Positions 55,078 to 63,018 are shown, counted from the stretch's first letter. The stretch is DNA of 64,000 nucleotides from RPQJ01 sp963707145 (GCA_963707145.1 CAVPOQ010000004.1:248001-312000), one strand, 5' to 3'. Notes: generated from the letters alone by a model not told the origin. Made by a program: numbers and translations.

Positions 55078-55668
55078 ATGGCTGGCACACCGCTCGCGAT
55101 CATCGCCGGCCTGGGCAATCCGGGCCCCGAGCACCGGCTTACGCGCCACAACGCGGGCTTCTGGTTCGTCGACGCGCTGGCGCGCTCGCTCGGCGCGGAG
55201 TTCCGCTCGCACGCGCGCTACCACGGCGAGGTGTGCCGCGTGCCGCTCGACGGCCGCGACGTGGTGCTGCTGAAGCCGAACACCTACATGAACCGCAGCG
55301 GCCTCGCGGTGCGCGCACTGCTCGACTACCTGAAGGCCCCGCCGGGCGAACTGCTCGTGGTGCACGACGAGCTCGACCTGCCGCCAGGCACGGCGCGCTT
55401 CAAGCTCGCCGGCGGCCACGGCGGGCACAACGGCCTGCGCGACACCATCGTGCACTGCGGGGCGGACTTCTGGCGGCTGCGGCTCGGCATCGGTCACCCG
55501 GGCGACCGCTCGCAGGTGATCGACTACGTGCTGCAGCGCGCCGCACCCGCCGACGAGCAGGCGTTGCTCGCGGCCATCGACGCGGCGCTGCAGGCGCTGC
55601 CCGTGTTCGTGCGCGAGGGCGCCGAGAAAGCCATGCACGCGCTGCACAGCGCGAAGCCGGCGGCATAG
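55078..55668 (+). CDS. pth: Peptidyl-tRNA hydrolase
   Basis: Pth releases peptides from dropped-off peptidyl-tRNAs. The 196-residue protein has AGLGNPGPEHRLTRHNAGFW near 10-29 (catalytic His and Asn), LLKPNTYMNRSGLAVRALL, VVHDELDLPPGTARFKLAGG and GHGGHNGLRDTI near 113-124. These are the family's active-site motifs in the usual order. It follows the rplY terminator and precedes ychF. Confidence 0.97.
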   Translation: MAGTPLAIIAGLGNPGPEHRLTRHNAGFWFVDALARSLGAEFRSHARYHGEVCRVPLDGRDVVLLKPNTYMNRSGLAVRALLDYLKAPPGELLVVHDELDLPPGTARFKLAGGHGGHNGLRDTIVHCGADFWRLRLGIGHPGDRSQVIDYVLQRAAPADEQALLAAIDAALQALPVFVREGAEKAMHALHSAKPAA

Positions 55669-55738
55669 CCGTCGCGTGATCGTTCAACCGGCCGCCCGCG
55701 GCGCGGACGGCAGCGGCCTGCGGGCCAGGTGAGGGAAA

Positions 55739-56833
55739 GTGGGCATCAAGTGCGGCATCGTCGGGCTTCCGAACGTCGGCAAGTCGACGCTCTTCAACGC
55801 GGTCACGCAGGCGCAGAACGCCGCGGCCGCCAACTACCCGTTCTGCACCATCGACCCGAACGTGGGCGTGGTGCCGGTCCCGGACCTGCGGCTGCAGGCC
55901 ATCGCGGCGATCGCGAAGCCCGAGAAGGTGCTGCCGACCACGGTCGAGTTCGTGGACATCGCCGGGCTCGTGGCCGGCGCCTCGAAGGGCGAGGGACTCG
56001 GCAACAAGTTCCTCGCGCACATCCGCGAGACCGACGCAGTCGCGCAGGTGGTGCGCTGCTTCGAGAACGACGACATCGTGCACGTCGCCGGCCGGATCGA
56101 CCCGCTCGGTGACATCGAGGTGATCAACACCGAGCTCGCGCTCGCCGACCTCGACACCGTGGAGCGCGGCCTGCAGCGCGCCGAGAAGGCCTCCAAGGCC
56201 GGCGACAAGGACGCGATCCGCCAGCGCGACCTGCTGAAGCGCGTGCGCGAGCACCTCGACTCAGGCCGACCGGTGCGCACGCTCGAGATGGACGCCGGCG
56301 AGCGGCCGCTGCTGCACGAACTGCACCTGATCACGGCGAAACCGCTGATGTACGTGGCGAACGTCGCGGAGGACGGCTTCAAGGACAATCCGTACCTCGA
56401 CGCCGTGCAGAAGCGTGCCGACGCCGAGGGCGCCGACGTCGTGCCGGTGTGCGCGGCGATCGAGTCGGAGATCGCCCAGCTCGACGCGGCCGACCGCCAG
56501 GCCTTCCTCGAGGAACTCGGCCTGCACGAGCCCGGCCTCGACCGGGTGATCCGCGCCGCCTACCACCTGCTCGGGCTGCTGACGTTCTTCACCGCCGGTC
56601 CCAAGGAAGTGCGCGCGTGGACGACGCACAAAGGGGCGCTGGCGCCGCAGGCCGCCGGCGAGATCCACACCGACTTCGAGAAAGGCTTCATCCGCGCCGA
56701 GGTGATCGGCTACGACGACTTCATCGCCTGCAAGGGCGAGCAGGGCGCGAAGGAGGCCGGAAAGATGCGGCTCGAGGGCAAGGAATACGTCGTCCGCGAG
56801 GGCGACCTCATGCACTTCCGGTTCAACGTGTGA
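55739..56833 (+). CDS. ychF: Ribosome-binding ATPase YchF
   Basis: YchF is an Obg-family P-loop ATPase that binds ribosomes and acts in stress responses. The 364-residue protein is read from a GTG (55739) with GAGGGA six bases before it. It has the P-loop GLPNVGKSTLFN near 8-19, a NxxE-type base-recognition loop (NVAED near 204) rather than the NKxD of GTPases, and a C-terminal TGS domain with RAWTTHKGALAPQAAGEIHT. It ends the rplY-pth-ychF cluster. Confidence 0.97.
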   Translation: MGIKCGIVGLPNVGKSTLFNAVTQAQNAAAANYPFCTIDPNVGVVPVPDLRLQAIAAIAKPEKVLPTTVEFVDIAGLVAGASKGEGLGNKFLAHIRETDAVAQVVRCFENDDIVHVAGRIDPLGDIEVINTELALADLDTVERGLQRAEKASKAGDKDAIRQRDLLKRVREHLDSGRPVRTLEMDAGERPLLHELHLITAKPLMYVANVAEDGFKDNPYLDAVQKRADAEGADVVPVCAAIESEIAQLDAADRQAFLEELGLHEPGLDRVIRAAYHLLGLLTFFTAGPKEVRAWTTHKGALAPQAAGEIHTDFEKGFIRAEVIGYDDFIACKGEQGAKEAGKMRLEGKEYVVREGDLMHFRFNV

Positions 56834-56883
56834 CTGCCGCGGCGCGCGCCGCCGGACGCGGCTCCCGCCGCGACGGACCCGGG

Positions 56884-56940
56884 TTGACGTGCCGGCGCCG
56901 CCCCCGGAGAATTCGCGCCCCCCGGCGACCCCGGTAGAAT
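56884..56940 (+). promoter_or_regulatory. Candidate promoter region of tRNA-Met
   Basis: TTGACG (56884-56889) is followed after 17 bases by GAGAAT, and a better -10, TAGAAT, lies at 56935-56940, 34 bases before the tRNA. Either could serve the tRNA gene; neither pair is perfect. Confidence 0.4.
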
Positions 56941-56974
56941 CGGGAACGGCCTGCAGGCCAGCCTCGTGCCTCGT

Positions 56975-57051
<77 letters not shown>

Positions 57052-57158
57052 ATTTCCCACCCATCCCGCGGCCGGCGGCGTTTCGACCCGTCGACCTCGA
57101 GCCGTCCGGGCAGCGCACCGGCACGACCGCTGAGGACCGCCGCGAACGCTCGCCGTCG

Positions 57159-57207
57159 CCAGAAGCAAGAACCCCGCCGAAGCGGGGTTCCTGAGTGCTA
57201 CGCGAGG
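57159..57207 (-). repeat. 49-base repeat with terminator hairpin, copy 1
   Basis: This block matches 59097-59145, exactly over 38 bases and with three differences over the other 11. It contains the stem AACCCCGC/GCGGGGTT around TTCG, then TTCTTGCTT on the minus strand, and a conserved GCGTAGCACTCAG on the other side. It lies just after zinc-ribbon relic A. Confidence 0.85.
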
Positions 57208-57330
57208 TCGCAGGACGGGCGATGACTTCAGCCAGGGGCAGCGTGTGCCAGCGGTCGCAGGGCGGGCAGTACGCGGTGAGCGTGTGACCGTGACGGTGCA
57301 GGACGGCGAGCGATGCCAAGTCAATTCTCG
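57208..57330 (-). pseudogene. Zinc-ribbon relic A (N-terminal half only)
   Basis: The minus-strand reading holds LASLAVLHRHGHTLTAYCPP and then CDRWHTLPLAEVIA. This is the first half of the small zinc-ribbon protein seen more fully at 58750-59097. It has the CPxC pair but runs straight into the 49-base terminator repeat, so the second cysteine pair and C-terminus are missing. Confidence 0.6.
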
Positions 57331-57372
57331 GGCGACGATGGCTCCGGCGTGGGCTCACGCGCTGAGGCGAAA

Positions 57373-57388
57373 TCACCCGTTCGGGTGA
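57373..57388. promoter_or_regulatory. Perfect 16-base palindrome upstream of the PEP-CTERM gene
   Basis: TCACCCGTTCGGGTGA has seven-base arms around a TT centre. It lies about 100 bases before the ATG at 57485 and may be an operator or a short hairpin. Confidence 0.4.
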
Positions 57389-57442
57389 GTCGGAATTGTT
57401 TACACGACAGCGGCATAGAGCCCCACATACATTTCGCTCCAA

Positions 57443-57462
57443 CGCTCCCGAGATCGGGAGCG
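57443..57462. promoter_or_regulatory. Perfect 20-base palindrome in the leader of the PEP-CTERM gene
   Basis: CGCTCCCGAGATCGGGAGCG has nine-base arms with two bases between. It lies 22 bases before the ATG at 57485, so it may be a hairpin at the mRNA leader or a regulator site. A partial repeat, CGCTCC, precedes it at 57435. Confidence 0.45.
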
Positions 57463-57484
57463 AACAACAAACATGGGGAGCGAC

Positions 57485-58138
57485 ATGAAGTCGAGAATCC
57501 TGGGATTGCTGGCGGTGGGACTGCTGGCGGGGCCGATGGCGGCCTCGGCGGTAATGGTGACTTGGGAGGCGACGGGAACCATTACCAATGTCAACGAGAG
57601 CATTCCGGCGCTCGGGCCCGTCAGCGTTGGGGACCAGTATGTCGTGACTTGGTCGTTCGACTCGGATGCTCCGCTGCTCGTTGTCCGGGAGGGCGGCTCC
57701 TTTGCGCCGGGCAAGCGATATGACTACGACCCGTCCTCGCTGGAAATATGGCTGAAAATCGGAGTCAACCCTGCGCTCCACTTGACCTATGCAATGAGTC
57801 CATTGGGCCGTCTTTGGCTGCGTGACAATTCTGGGGACCAGCGTGTTGATGGTCAGCCGGCAGATGGCATCACTTTCAGTTTGTTCATGCTGGGGATCGG
57901 AGACGTCAGTCTGATCTTCCGTGGAACGGACTTGGATATGGTGACCGGGCCCGGCCTGCCGACGGACCCGTATCCAGGACTTGCGAGCCTGCCTGTCTCG
58001 AACTTTCAGATATCTCCTGCCTTGGCCGGATCGGAGATGATCTCGGTACGCAGAGTTTTCGTGCCCGAACCCTTCACGCTGGCGCTGCTCGGTCTCGGCC
58101 TCGCGAGTCTTGGCCTGAGCCGACGACGCAAAGCGTAA
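57485..58138 (+). CDS. Exported PEP-CTERM protein
   Basis: The product starts at the ATG at 57485 (MKSRILGLLAVGLLAGPMAA), with GGGGAG nine bases before it, and is 217 residues long. A signal peptide ends after about residue 22. The mature part is a beta-rich region without catalytic motifs. The C-terminus is a PEP-CTERM signal: VPEPFTLALLGLG, a membrane helix and SRRRKA. Its signal peptide strongly resembles that of the PEP-CTERM protein at 27045. It is expected to be processed by an exosortase encoded elsewhere. Confidence 0.85.
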   Translation: MKSRILGLLAVGLLAGPMAASAVMVTWEATGTITNVNESIPALGPVSVGDQYVVTWSFDSDAPLLVVREGGSFAPGKRYDYDPSSLEIWLKIGVNPALHLTYAMSPLGRLWLRDNSGDQRVDGQPADGITFSLFMLGIGDVSLIFRGTDLDMVTGPGLPTDPYPGLASLPVSNFQISPALAGSEMISVRRVFVPEPFTLALLGLGLASLGLSRRRKA

Positions 58139-58143
58139 GCGAC

Positions 58144-58290
58144 TCACTCAACGCGACAATTAGTCCGGCCCAGTGCCGGGCTCTTTGTTTGGTGGCGTTC
58201 CATCCACCCGCCGACCGGCGAGCGCGTCGGCACCGGCGGGCGAACCTGTAGCCGTCCGACCTCGCCGCAGTCCTGGCACCGCACGAGTTG
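58144..58290 (-). pseudogene. Zinc-ribbon relic D (C-terminal half only)
   Basis: The minus strand encodes QLVRCQDCGEVGRLQVRPPV, then PTRSPVGGWMERH, and a stop at 58144-58146. This matches the second half of zinc-ribbon relic C (RCQNCGEVGRLQVRPPVPTR). The first half is absent; upstream sequence (58290-58400) gives no match. It overlaps the end of the terminator at 58165. Confidence 0.6.
58165..58190 (+). terminator. Probable terminator after the PEP-CTERM gene
   Basis: CCGGC (58165-58169) and GCCGG (58175-58179) flank CCAGT and are followed by GCTCTTTGTTT. The CCAGT loop and CTCTT tail recur in the terminator at 62502. It is 26 bases after the stop. Confidence 0.5.
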
Positions 58291-58507
58291 TTCGAAAAAC
58301 GGACCAACGTCACATCTTCACCTTCCCCAAACCGCTCCGCTACTCAAAAGCGGGGGGACGTCGCCCCCGCTACCATCGAATCGAAGCGAACGGCCCCTCT
58401 CCGGCCGTCTGATCTCTCGTAAGGCAGGCCATCCGCCTGGTTGCGCGGGGCACGGGAGACGGCACATGCTGCGTTGGCCAATAAAGGCCGGAAGACGAGT
58501 ATTCAAG

Positions 58508-58746
58508 TGAAACGACCAGATCAGGTCTGCGAGAGTTGCTGGCGCGTGAGCAGGGCATCGCCGGTCCCGGTGTCCGAGATCGCCTGCCACCACAACAAGG
58601 TGCTCGCGACGTGGCATGCAGATACGGATGAGTGGACATACCAGCACCGCGTCGCACGTAAGCGGCCGACGCAGAAGCAGAGCGAGCAGCTGGCGCAGCT
58701 GTTTGACCAGGCAAGCTCCGCGACCCGACGACGGGATGAGCCGTGA
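58508..58746 (+). CDS. Possible small cysteine-containing protein
   Basis: An open reading frame from a GTG (58508) encodes about 78 residues. It includes DQVCESCWRVS near the start (a CxxC pair), then ACHHNKVLATWHADTDEWTY and a basic tail. It could bind zinc but matches nothing I know. The weak start, absence of a Shine-Dalgarno and decayed surroundings make it doubtful. Confidence 0.35.
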
Positions 58747-58749
58747 CTG

Positions 58750-59097
58750 TCAACGAGCATCGCACGGCAGTTCGACTTCGCCGCAGTCCTTGCACCGCAG
58801 CGTGAGCGGCAGCCGGCGCGATCCCTGACCCGCTGCGACCATCTCGGCGAGCGGCAGCACGCGCCATCGGTCGCAGCGCGGGCGGTACGCGGCGATCTGG
58901 TGTCGGTGCTCGTGCAGGCCGTCGAGCACGCCGAGGCCGAACTGCGGCGGCTGTGGCGCCGACACGCGGACCTCGGGCAACTCGTGGCTTGAGGCGCGCG
59001 GGACGGCGCAGGCGAGGCGCAGGGCGAGCCTGCTACCGACGGCCTCACCCGAAAGTGAGCGCAGCGCGCCGAGCGTCGGGTAAAGCGCGAGCGGCAC
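58750..59097 (-). CDS. Small zinc-ribbon-like protein, copy B
   Basis: The reading frame runs from a GTG at 59097 to 58750 (115 residues at most; the true start is unsure and may be later). The conserved part is LGVLDGLHEHRHQIAAYRPR, CDRWRVLPLAEMVAAGQGSR, RLPLTLRCKDCGEVELPCDA. Two cysteine pairs make a zinc ribbon, though in this copy the first cysteine of the CPxC pair is Arg. Related copies at 57208, 58144 and 59941 are truncated or frameshifted. The function is unknown. Confidence 0.55.
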   Translation of the reverse strand: MPLALYPTLGALRSLSGEAVGSRLALRLACAVPRASSHELPEVRVSAPQPPQFGLGVLDGLHEHRHQIAAYRPRCDRWRVLPLAEMVAAGQGSRRLPLTLRCKDCGEVELPCDAR

Positions 59098-59145
59098 CAG
59101 AAACAGAAACCCCGCCGAAGCGGGGTTCCTGAGTGCTACGCGAGG
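59097..59145 (-). repeat. 49-base repeat with terminator hairpin, copy 2
   Basis: The same block as at 57159-57207. On the minus strand it follows the VPLPA-CTERM gene and reads AACCCCGCTTCGGCGGGGTT, then TCTGTTT, a good intrinsic terminator for that gene. Confidence 0.88.
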
Positions 59146-59151
59146 CTGGCG

Positions 59152-59814
59152 TTACGCCGCCTTGCGTCGCCGTCCGATGAAGCCCAGTCCGCCGAGGCCG
59201 GAGAGCAGCAGCCACGCCGCCGCCGGAAGGGGGACTGCGGGAGTGTCGACATAGGAAATGCCGGGCGAGAACTGATTCTGCTCAGGCGCTCCGAAGATCG
59301 GCAGCAGTCCGCTCAGTACGGTGTCGATGGGATCGCCCTTGCCGTCACATGGATCTCCATCGCACGACACCACGGCCGAATCAAGCAGGAATGACAGAAA
59401 CATCTCGTCAAACTCAAGGCCTGCAGTCAGGTTGATGGTGTTCGTCCCGACATGTATGAACTGGTTGACCGCGTCAGTTTCCGTTACGGAGAACACCGAG
59501 GAACCGCCACGGAGCAGCGACAGCGTGAAGTCTCCCGTGCGGGCGCCACCGGGCAGCGTAAAGAAGGCCATTAACGGGAAGTATCCCGCGGTCGAGTCCA
59601 CACGCCAGAATTCCGATCCCTCGGCCTTGATGCGCCAGTCGAACGAGTCGCCAGGCAGGAGATTGACACCGTTAGGGTCGGCAGAGCCCGGAGCGAGTGC
59701 TGCGACACCCGAGCCGCTATAGAGAACGTCGAAATTGTAGAAAGCCGCTTCAGCCGTCGGGCCAGTCATGAGTCCCGCGGCGAGCAACGCAATGGCCATT
59801 GGCGACGTGCGCAT
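59152..59814 (-). CDS. Exported VPLPA-CTERM protein
   Basis: The 220-residue product starts at the ATG at 59814 with AGGGAG before it. A signal peptide (MRTSPMAIALLAAGLMTGPT, cleavage near residue 24) leads a beta-rich mature region with a CDGDPCDGKGDP loop, possibly disulfide- or calcium-bound. The C-terminus is PAVPLPAAAWLLLSGLGGLG followed by FIGRRRKAA, the VPLPA variant of the PEP-CTERM sorting tail. It may therefore be handled by a different exosortase from the two PEP types in this window. The 49-base terminator repeat follows. Confidence 0.85.
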   Translation of the reverse strand: MRTSPMAIALLAAGLMTGPTAEAAFYNFDVLYSGSGVAALAPGSADPNGVNLLPGDSFDWRIKAEGSEFWRVDSTAGYFPLMAFFTLPGGARTGDFTLSLLRGGSSVFSVTETDAVNQFIHVGTNTINLTAGLEFDEMFLSFLLDSAVVSCDGDPCDGKGDPIDTVLSGLLPIFGAPEQNQFSPGISYVDTPAVPLPAAAWLLLSGLGGLGFIGRRRKAA

Positions 59815-59940
59815 CGTTATCCACTCCCTGCGAACCGTATTGTTTATTGCCGCATCCACGTCTACCGACGTTGGCACGTAGATTCAAGAGTAAGCGCGAG
59901 ATTGCTTGCGCGAAACCGCCTTCGCTTCGTATGACACTCG

Positions 59941-60317
59941 TCATCCGTGCGGCTCTATCCACCCGCCGACCTTGCGCGTCGGCACCGGCGGCCGCACCTG
60001 GAGCCGTCCGACCTCGCCGCAGTTCTGACAGCGCACAGCAATCGGCAGCCGGCGCGATCCGTGACCATCGCGGCGAGCGGCAGCACATGCCATCGGTCGC
60101 AGCGCGGGCAGTAGGCCGCCAGTTGATGCTGGTGACGGTGGAGGCCGGCGAGGGTGCCGAGTTCGACCATCCGGCGCCCGCAGCACCGCGCCGGGCTCGC
60201 GTGGTGAGCCTGCCGCGGCCCCTGGTCTATCAGCCTCGGAAATGAGTCCAAGCGTAGTACATGACGGCGATCACACCGAAAAAGACGGCAACCCGCATCC
60301 ACTCGGCAAGCCACCAC
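59941..60317 (-). pseudogene. Zinc-ribbon relic C (frameshifted)
   Basis: The first half (AGLHRHQHQLAAYCPRCDRW, HVLPLAAMV) and second half (GSRRLPIAVRCQNCGEVGRL, then QVRPPVPTRKVGGWIEPHG) are in different frames. Compared with copy B, ten bases are missing just after ATGGTC (near 60060-60070), which explains the shift. It is the longest copy of the family at its C-terminus. Confidence 0.6.
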
Positions 60318-60448
60318 GGCCGGCCGGACTTGCGGTCCTTGTCCGCAAGCAACCGAGCGAACTCAGACTTTGGCGTAGCGGCGCCGGTGGATTGGCCGGT
60401 CATGCTCTTGATCTCTTTCTGATACCAGTCGCGATCCTGCAGTCCCAT
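60230..60448 (-). CDS. Small single-helix membrane protein
   Basis: The 72-residue product starts at the ATG at 60448 (MGLQDRDWYQKEIKSMTGQS). It has a basic, polar N-terminal part and one membrane helix near residues 50-67 (MRVAVFFGVIAVMYYAW). The DRDWY start resembles small conserved orphan proteins of Beta- and Gammaproteobacteria. The function is unknown. Its reading overlaps the far end of relic C. Confidence 0.65.
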   Translation of the reverse strand: MGLQDRDWYQKEIKSMTGQSTGAATPKSEFARLLADKDRKSGRPWWLAEWMRVAVFFGVIAVMYYAWTHFRG

Positions 60449-60471
60449 TGTGTAATCCTGTGGCGGGTTGA

Positions 60472-60786
60472 TTGTTCAGCAAATTGGGGCACGAATTCGA
60501 GCACTTGCGGGGCAAACTCGACGTGACCGCCCTCCCGCGTCGCGACCCCGTGGCCGGCACTGACGACCTCGAGCGACTGACGCGGGATTACTGGCGAGCC
60601 GTGCAGCGAGTCCGGCGGATGCCGGTGCCGGAGCTGGACACGCTGGCGGTCCTGGTCGACCTCGAGGTGATCTACCGGCGGGATAGGGCGGTGAGCCGGC
60701 CGCATCCATTTGGGTGCGTCGGGGTTATTTACATATTGTGGGCCTATCGGAGCACAGCTGGTCCAGCAGGACGACTAACCCACTGA
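60472..60786 (+). CDS. Possible hypothetical protein
   Basis: An open frame from a TTG (60472) encodes up to 104 residues. Its middle, DDLERLTRDYWRAVQRVRRM, then PVPELDTLAVLVDLEVIYRR, looks like a genuine helical sequence rather than a shadow frame. The start is unsure (GTG at 60522 is possible), and the C-terminal end may be non-native. It is divergent from the small membrane protein gene. Confidence 0.4.
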   Translation: MFSKLGHEFEHLRGKLDVTALPRRDPVAGTDDLERLTRDYWRAVQRVRRMPVPELDTLAVLVDLEVIYRRDRAVSRPHPFGCVGVIYILWAYRSTAGPAGRLTH

Positions 60787-60946
60787 TCTAACGAGAATCG
60801 GTCGCATTGGCATGAGTCTTGCTGGCCGAAAACAGGGCCTGCGGGTCCTTCGAATTAGCAATTTAGCAATCAACGCCGGACTCGATGGTGACTCGGTGAG
60901 GAGTGGCTGACGAGCGGCATCAGGATAAAGTCGGGGAGAGACAGAC
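60787..60946. other. Leader region of the choice-of-anchor gene
   Basis: This gap has a tandem TTAGCAAT (60857 and 60866) in an AT-rich patch, which could be a regulator site or part of a promoter. Nothing more is visible. Confidence 0.3.
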
Positions 60947-62467
60947 ATGAAGGCATCGAACGGCGGGCGGTGGTTCGAGGTGATCTTCGCACGGCGTCGC
61001 CGTGCACCCTGTTCACGAGGTACGCCCGTGTTAGCCACTCTGGCGTTAATGGGCGGGGGCCTCTGGGCTTTGGATGCGGGCGCGGATCTGTCAGGCGCAA
61101 CGGTGTTTGGACACCTGACTTATCCCGTCACGGAGGGCATCTATTTCGAGGGAAACCTCTTCGATCCTTTGTATTCGCTGATTCCGCCGGGTTACGGCAA
61201 CTCCAATGGTCCAACGATCAACCTGTCGGCGATCGGCTACGGCAACTTCGCTTGGTTGCAGGGCGGTGGAACTATCGAAAACCCGGGCACCGACAGTTGG
61301 TACGCTGAGTTTAGCGGCTCACAACTCTCGGTCACATTCAGGAATCCGAACTTTCCGGGCGCGCTGACAGGAGCAAGATTGAGGTTCCAGAGCGATGCCT
61401 TCGTCGGCCTGATCCTCGCCCAGGTCGGTGGCGATGACTTTCTCAAGTCGGGAAATGGGAGCATGGCCGCAACTCTCGTGGGCGACACGATCACCCTTGA
61501 AGTCGGGCCGCAATGCACACAGTCCGCCCCGTGCTCGTGGCCGGCGGACACGTATACGAACACTTACTCGCTTACGCCGGGCGTTCAACTCGCGGCCTTT
61601 TCGCTTAATAGTTCAGTGGTCGCCGGCTGCAAGAGCGTCAGCGGTAAGGTCACGTTATCCGCACCTGCCCCTGCGGCCGGCACTGTCGTGACGATCTCGG
61701 ACATGCTGGTTTCTGTCACACCGCCGGTGTCGGTGACTGTGCCGGCAGGGGCGACCACCAAGACGTTCTCGAGCAAGACGACTCCAGTGGTGGCTGACGA
61801 GAATGGCACGGTCAGCGCGACGCTCGGCGCAATTACGCTCAGCCAGAACCTCAAAGTGCGGCCAATCGGATTGTCCTCGGTATCGCTGACGCCAACTTCG
61901 ACCGCAGGTGGCAATCAGGTCACGGGCAAGGCCACGCTCGAGTGCAATGCGGGTCCTGGGCCGATCACGGTGGACCTGTCGAGCAACAACGCTGGGGTCG
62001 CCTATCCGGTGGCGGCTAGCGTGGCGGTGCCGCAGGGATTGAAGTCGGCGAACTTCGACGTTGCCACCAACGCGGTGCTGGCGAAGAGTTCGGCCACGAT
62101 CTCGGGCACGGCCAACGGCATCACCAAGTCCAGGAAGCTGACGGTGAACGTCGCGGCGTCGGTGAGCCCGACGAGCCTCAAGTTCGGCAGCGTGCCAGTC
62201 GGCACGACGAGCGGACCACTGAACGCGACCCTCACCAACAATGGCGTCGTCCCGTTCGCGGTGAACGGCATCAGCCTCACGGGCACCGGCGCGTCGTGGT
62301 ACGCGCAGACGAATAACTGCCCGGCGAGCCTGGCCGCGGGGGCCTCTTGCACGATCTCAGTGACGTTCACGCCTCAGGCGGCGGCGACGAAGTCCGCAAA
62401 GCTCATGATCGCCACCAGCGCGACGGCGACGCCGCTCAGCGTGTCGCTGTCGGGAACGGGAATCTAG
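60947..62467 (+). CDS. Exported choice-of-anchor/Ig-like domain protein
   Basis: The 506-residue product has a long, basic N-region followed by a hydrophobic stretch (about 27-45: TPVLATLALMGGGLWAL). A signal function is likely although the n-region is unusually long. The first 200 residues are a beta-rich region of unknown fold. Two Ig-like beta domains follow (about 220-305 and 310-395). The C-terminal domain (SPTSLKFGSVPVGTTSGPLN, ASCTISVTFTPQAAATKSAK) is of the ASPM-SPD-2-Hydin-like choice-of-anchor D type. There is no PEP-CTERM tail. It is probably a surface or periplasmic binding protein, and a terminator follows. Confidence 0.8.
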   Translation: MKASNGGRWFEVIFARRRRAPCSRGTPVLATLALMGGGLWALDAGADLSGATVFGHLTYPVTEGIYFEGNLFDPLYSLIPPGYGNSNGPTINLSAIGYGNFAWLQGGGTIENPGTDSWYAEFSGSQLSVTFRNPNFPGALTGARLRFQSDAFVGLILAQVGGDDFLKSGNGSMAATLVGDTITLEVGPQCTQSAPCSWPADTYTNTYSLTPGVQLAAFSLNSSVVAGCKSVSGKVTLSAPAPAAGTVVTISDMLVSVTPPVSVTVPAGATTKTFSSKTTPVVADENGTVSATLGAITLSQNLKVRPIGLSSVSLTPTSTAGGNQVTGKATLECNAGPGPITVDLSSNNAGVAYPVAASVAVPQGLKSANFDVATNAVLAKSSATISGTANGITKSRKLTVNVAASVSPTSLKFGSVPVGTTSGPLNATLTNNGVVPFAVNGISLTGTGASWYAQTNNCPASLAAGASCTISVTFTPQAAATKSAKLMIATSATATPLSVSLSGTGI

Positions 62468-62501
62468 CTGACGGACCGAGCTGCCATCGCTCGGCATCGA
62501 G

Positions 62502-62530
62502 GAGCCCCGGCCAGTCCGGGGCTCTTCGTT
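62502..62530 (+). terminator. Intrinsic terminator after the choice-of-anchor gene
   Basis: GAGCCCCGG (62502-62510) and CCGGGGCTC (62516-62524) form a nine-base perfect stem around CCAGT, followed by TTCGTT. It lies 34 bases after the stop. Confidence 0.8.
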
Positions 62531-62578
62531 AATGGCGATCGGATGGGGCGATCCGGTGCATCCGTGGATCCAAGGACG

Positions 62579-62911
62579 TTAACCTGATGCCCAGGTCGCG
62601 GGGTCTCGCGATCGCGTCCGTGGATCGCCCGACTTGGCCGAACGGAGAGGGATAGGCGTCAGCGGCGGCTCCATCCATCCGCCGGCCTCAATCAGGCGCA
62701 GCTCGATGCCGAGCTCGTGTCCGCACTGATCGAGGTCGGACTCGTCCGTGTAGACGAGAGAGCAGCGCGAGCAACGAGGGGGTATCTTTGGGGGTATCCA
62801 GCCCGAGGTCCAAGCAGCGCGGCTCTCTGCATCAATCGGTTGGACGAACTTTGCGGGAGTCCCCCTCACCAGCAAATTCCTCCCGTGGCGCGACCGGCTA
62901 TTTCGTCCCAT
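62579..62911 (-). CDS. Possible zinc-ribbon protein E
   Basis: A minus-strand frame encodes IPPRCSRCSLVYTDESDLDQ, then CGHELGIELRLIEAGGWMEP, with three cysteines and the GGWMEP ending shared with relics C and D. The ATG at 62911 gives 110 residues, but its first part is read across the tRNA-Met remnant at 62855-62880, so the true start is unknown. It may be a decayed or hybrid copy. Confidence 0.35.
   Translation of the reverse strand: MGRNSRSRHGRNLLVRGTPAKFVQPIDAESRAAWTSGWIPPKIPPRCSRCSLVYTDESDLDQCGHELGIELRLIEAGGWMEPPLTPIPLRSAKSGDPRTRSRDPATWASG
62855..62880 (+). repeat. Degenerate copy of the tRNA-Met 3' end (candidate attR)
   Basis: GGGAGT followed by CCCCCTCACCAGCAAATTCC matches the T-arm and acceptor of tRNA-Met (57024-57057). 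The eight T-loop bases TCGATTCT are missing, and the part after the gap has two mismatches in 20. It is in the same orientation as the tRNA, as expected for the far end of an element inserted in its 3' end. Confidence 0.7.
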
Positions 62912-63018
62912 CAGCTTTCCCACGCGGGTCCATGGCGGGCAGCAGGCCGCGCGCCGGTGATCGTGGGCGAACGAGCCGGCGGGGGTGACCCCCACCTCGC
63001 CGGGCGATGGCAACAACG

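Larger units (their letters stand above)
57052..62880. mobile_element. Probable genomic island at the 3' end of tRNA-Met
   Basis: The island runs from the tRNA-Met 3' end to a degenerate direct repeat of that end at 62855-62880 (19 of 21 bases match across the acceptor and the following bases). Inside are PEP-CTERM-type genes, a choice-of-anchor protein, small orphan genes and decayed zinc-ribbon copies, with lower coding density than the flanks. There is no integrase gene, so it is a relic or was mobilised in trans. Confidence 0.5.
62531..63018. other. Sparse region at the right end of the island
   Basis: Apart from the doubtful zinc-ribbon frame E and the tRNA-Met remnant, I see no gene here. 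The stretch 62912-63018 holds nothing I recognise. Confidence 0.5.

Noticed and set aside
57208..58290. Relics A and D as two halves of one zinc-ribbon gene split by insertion of the PEP-CTERM gene
   Set aside because: On the minus strand A is the first half but lies downstream of D, the second half, so the order is wrong for a simple split.
59872..59890. A sigma-54-like TGGCAC element near the VPLPA-CTERM gene
   Set aside because: The -12 GC is missing and the element points away from the gene.
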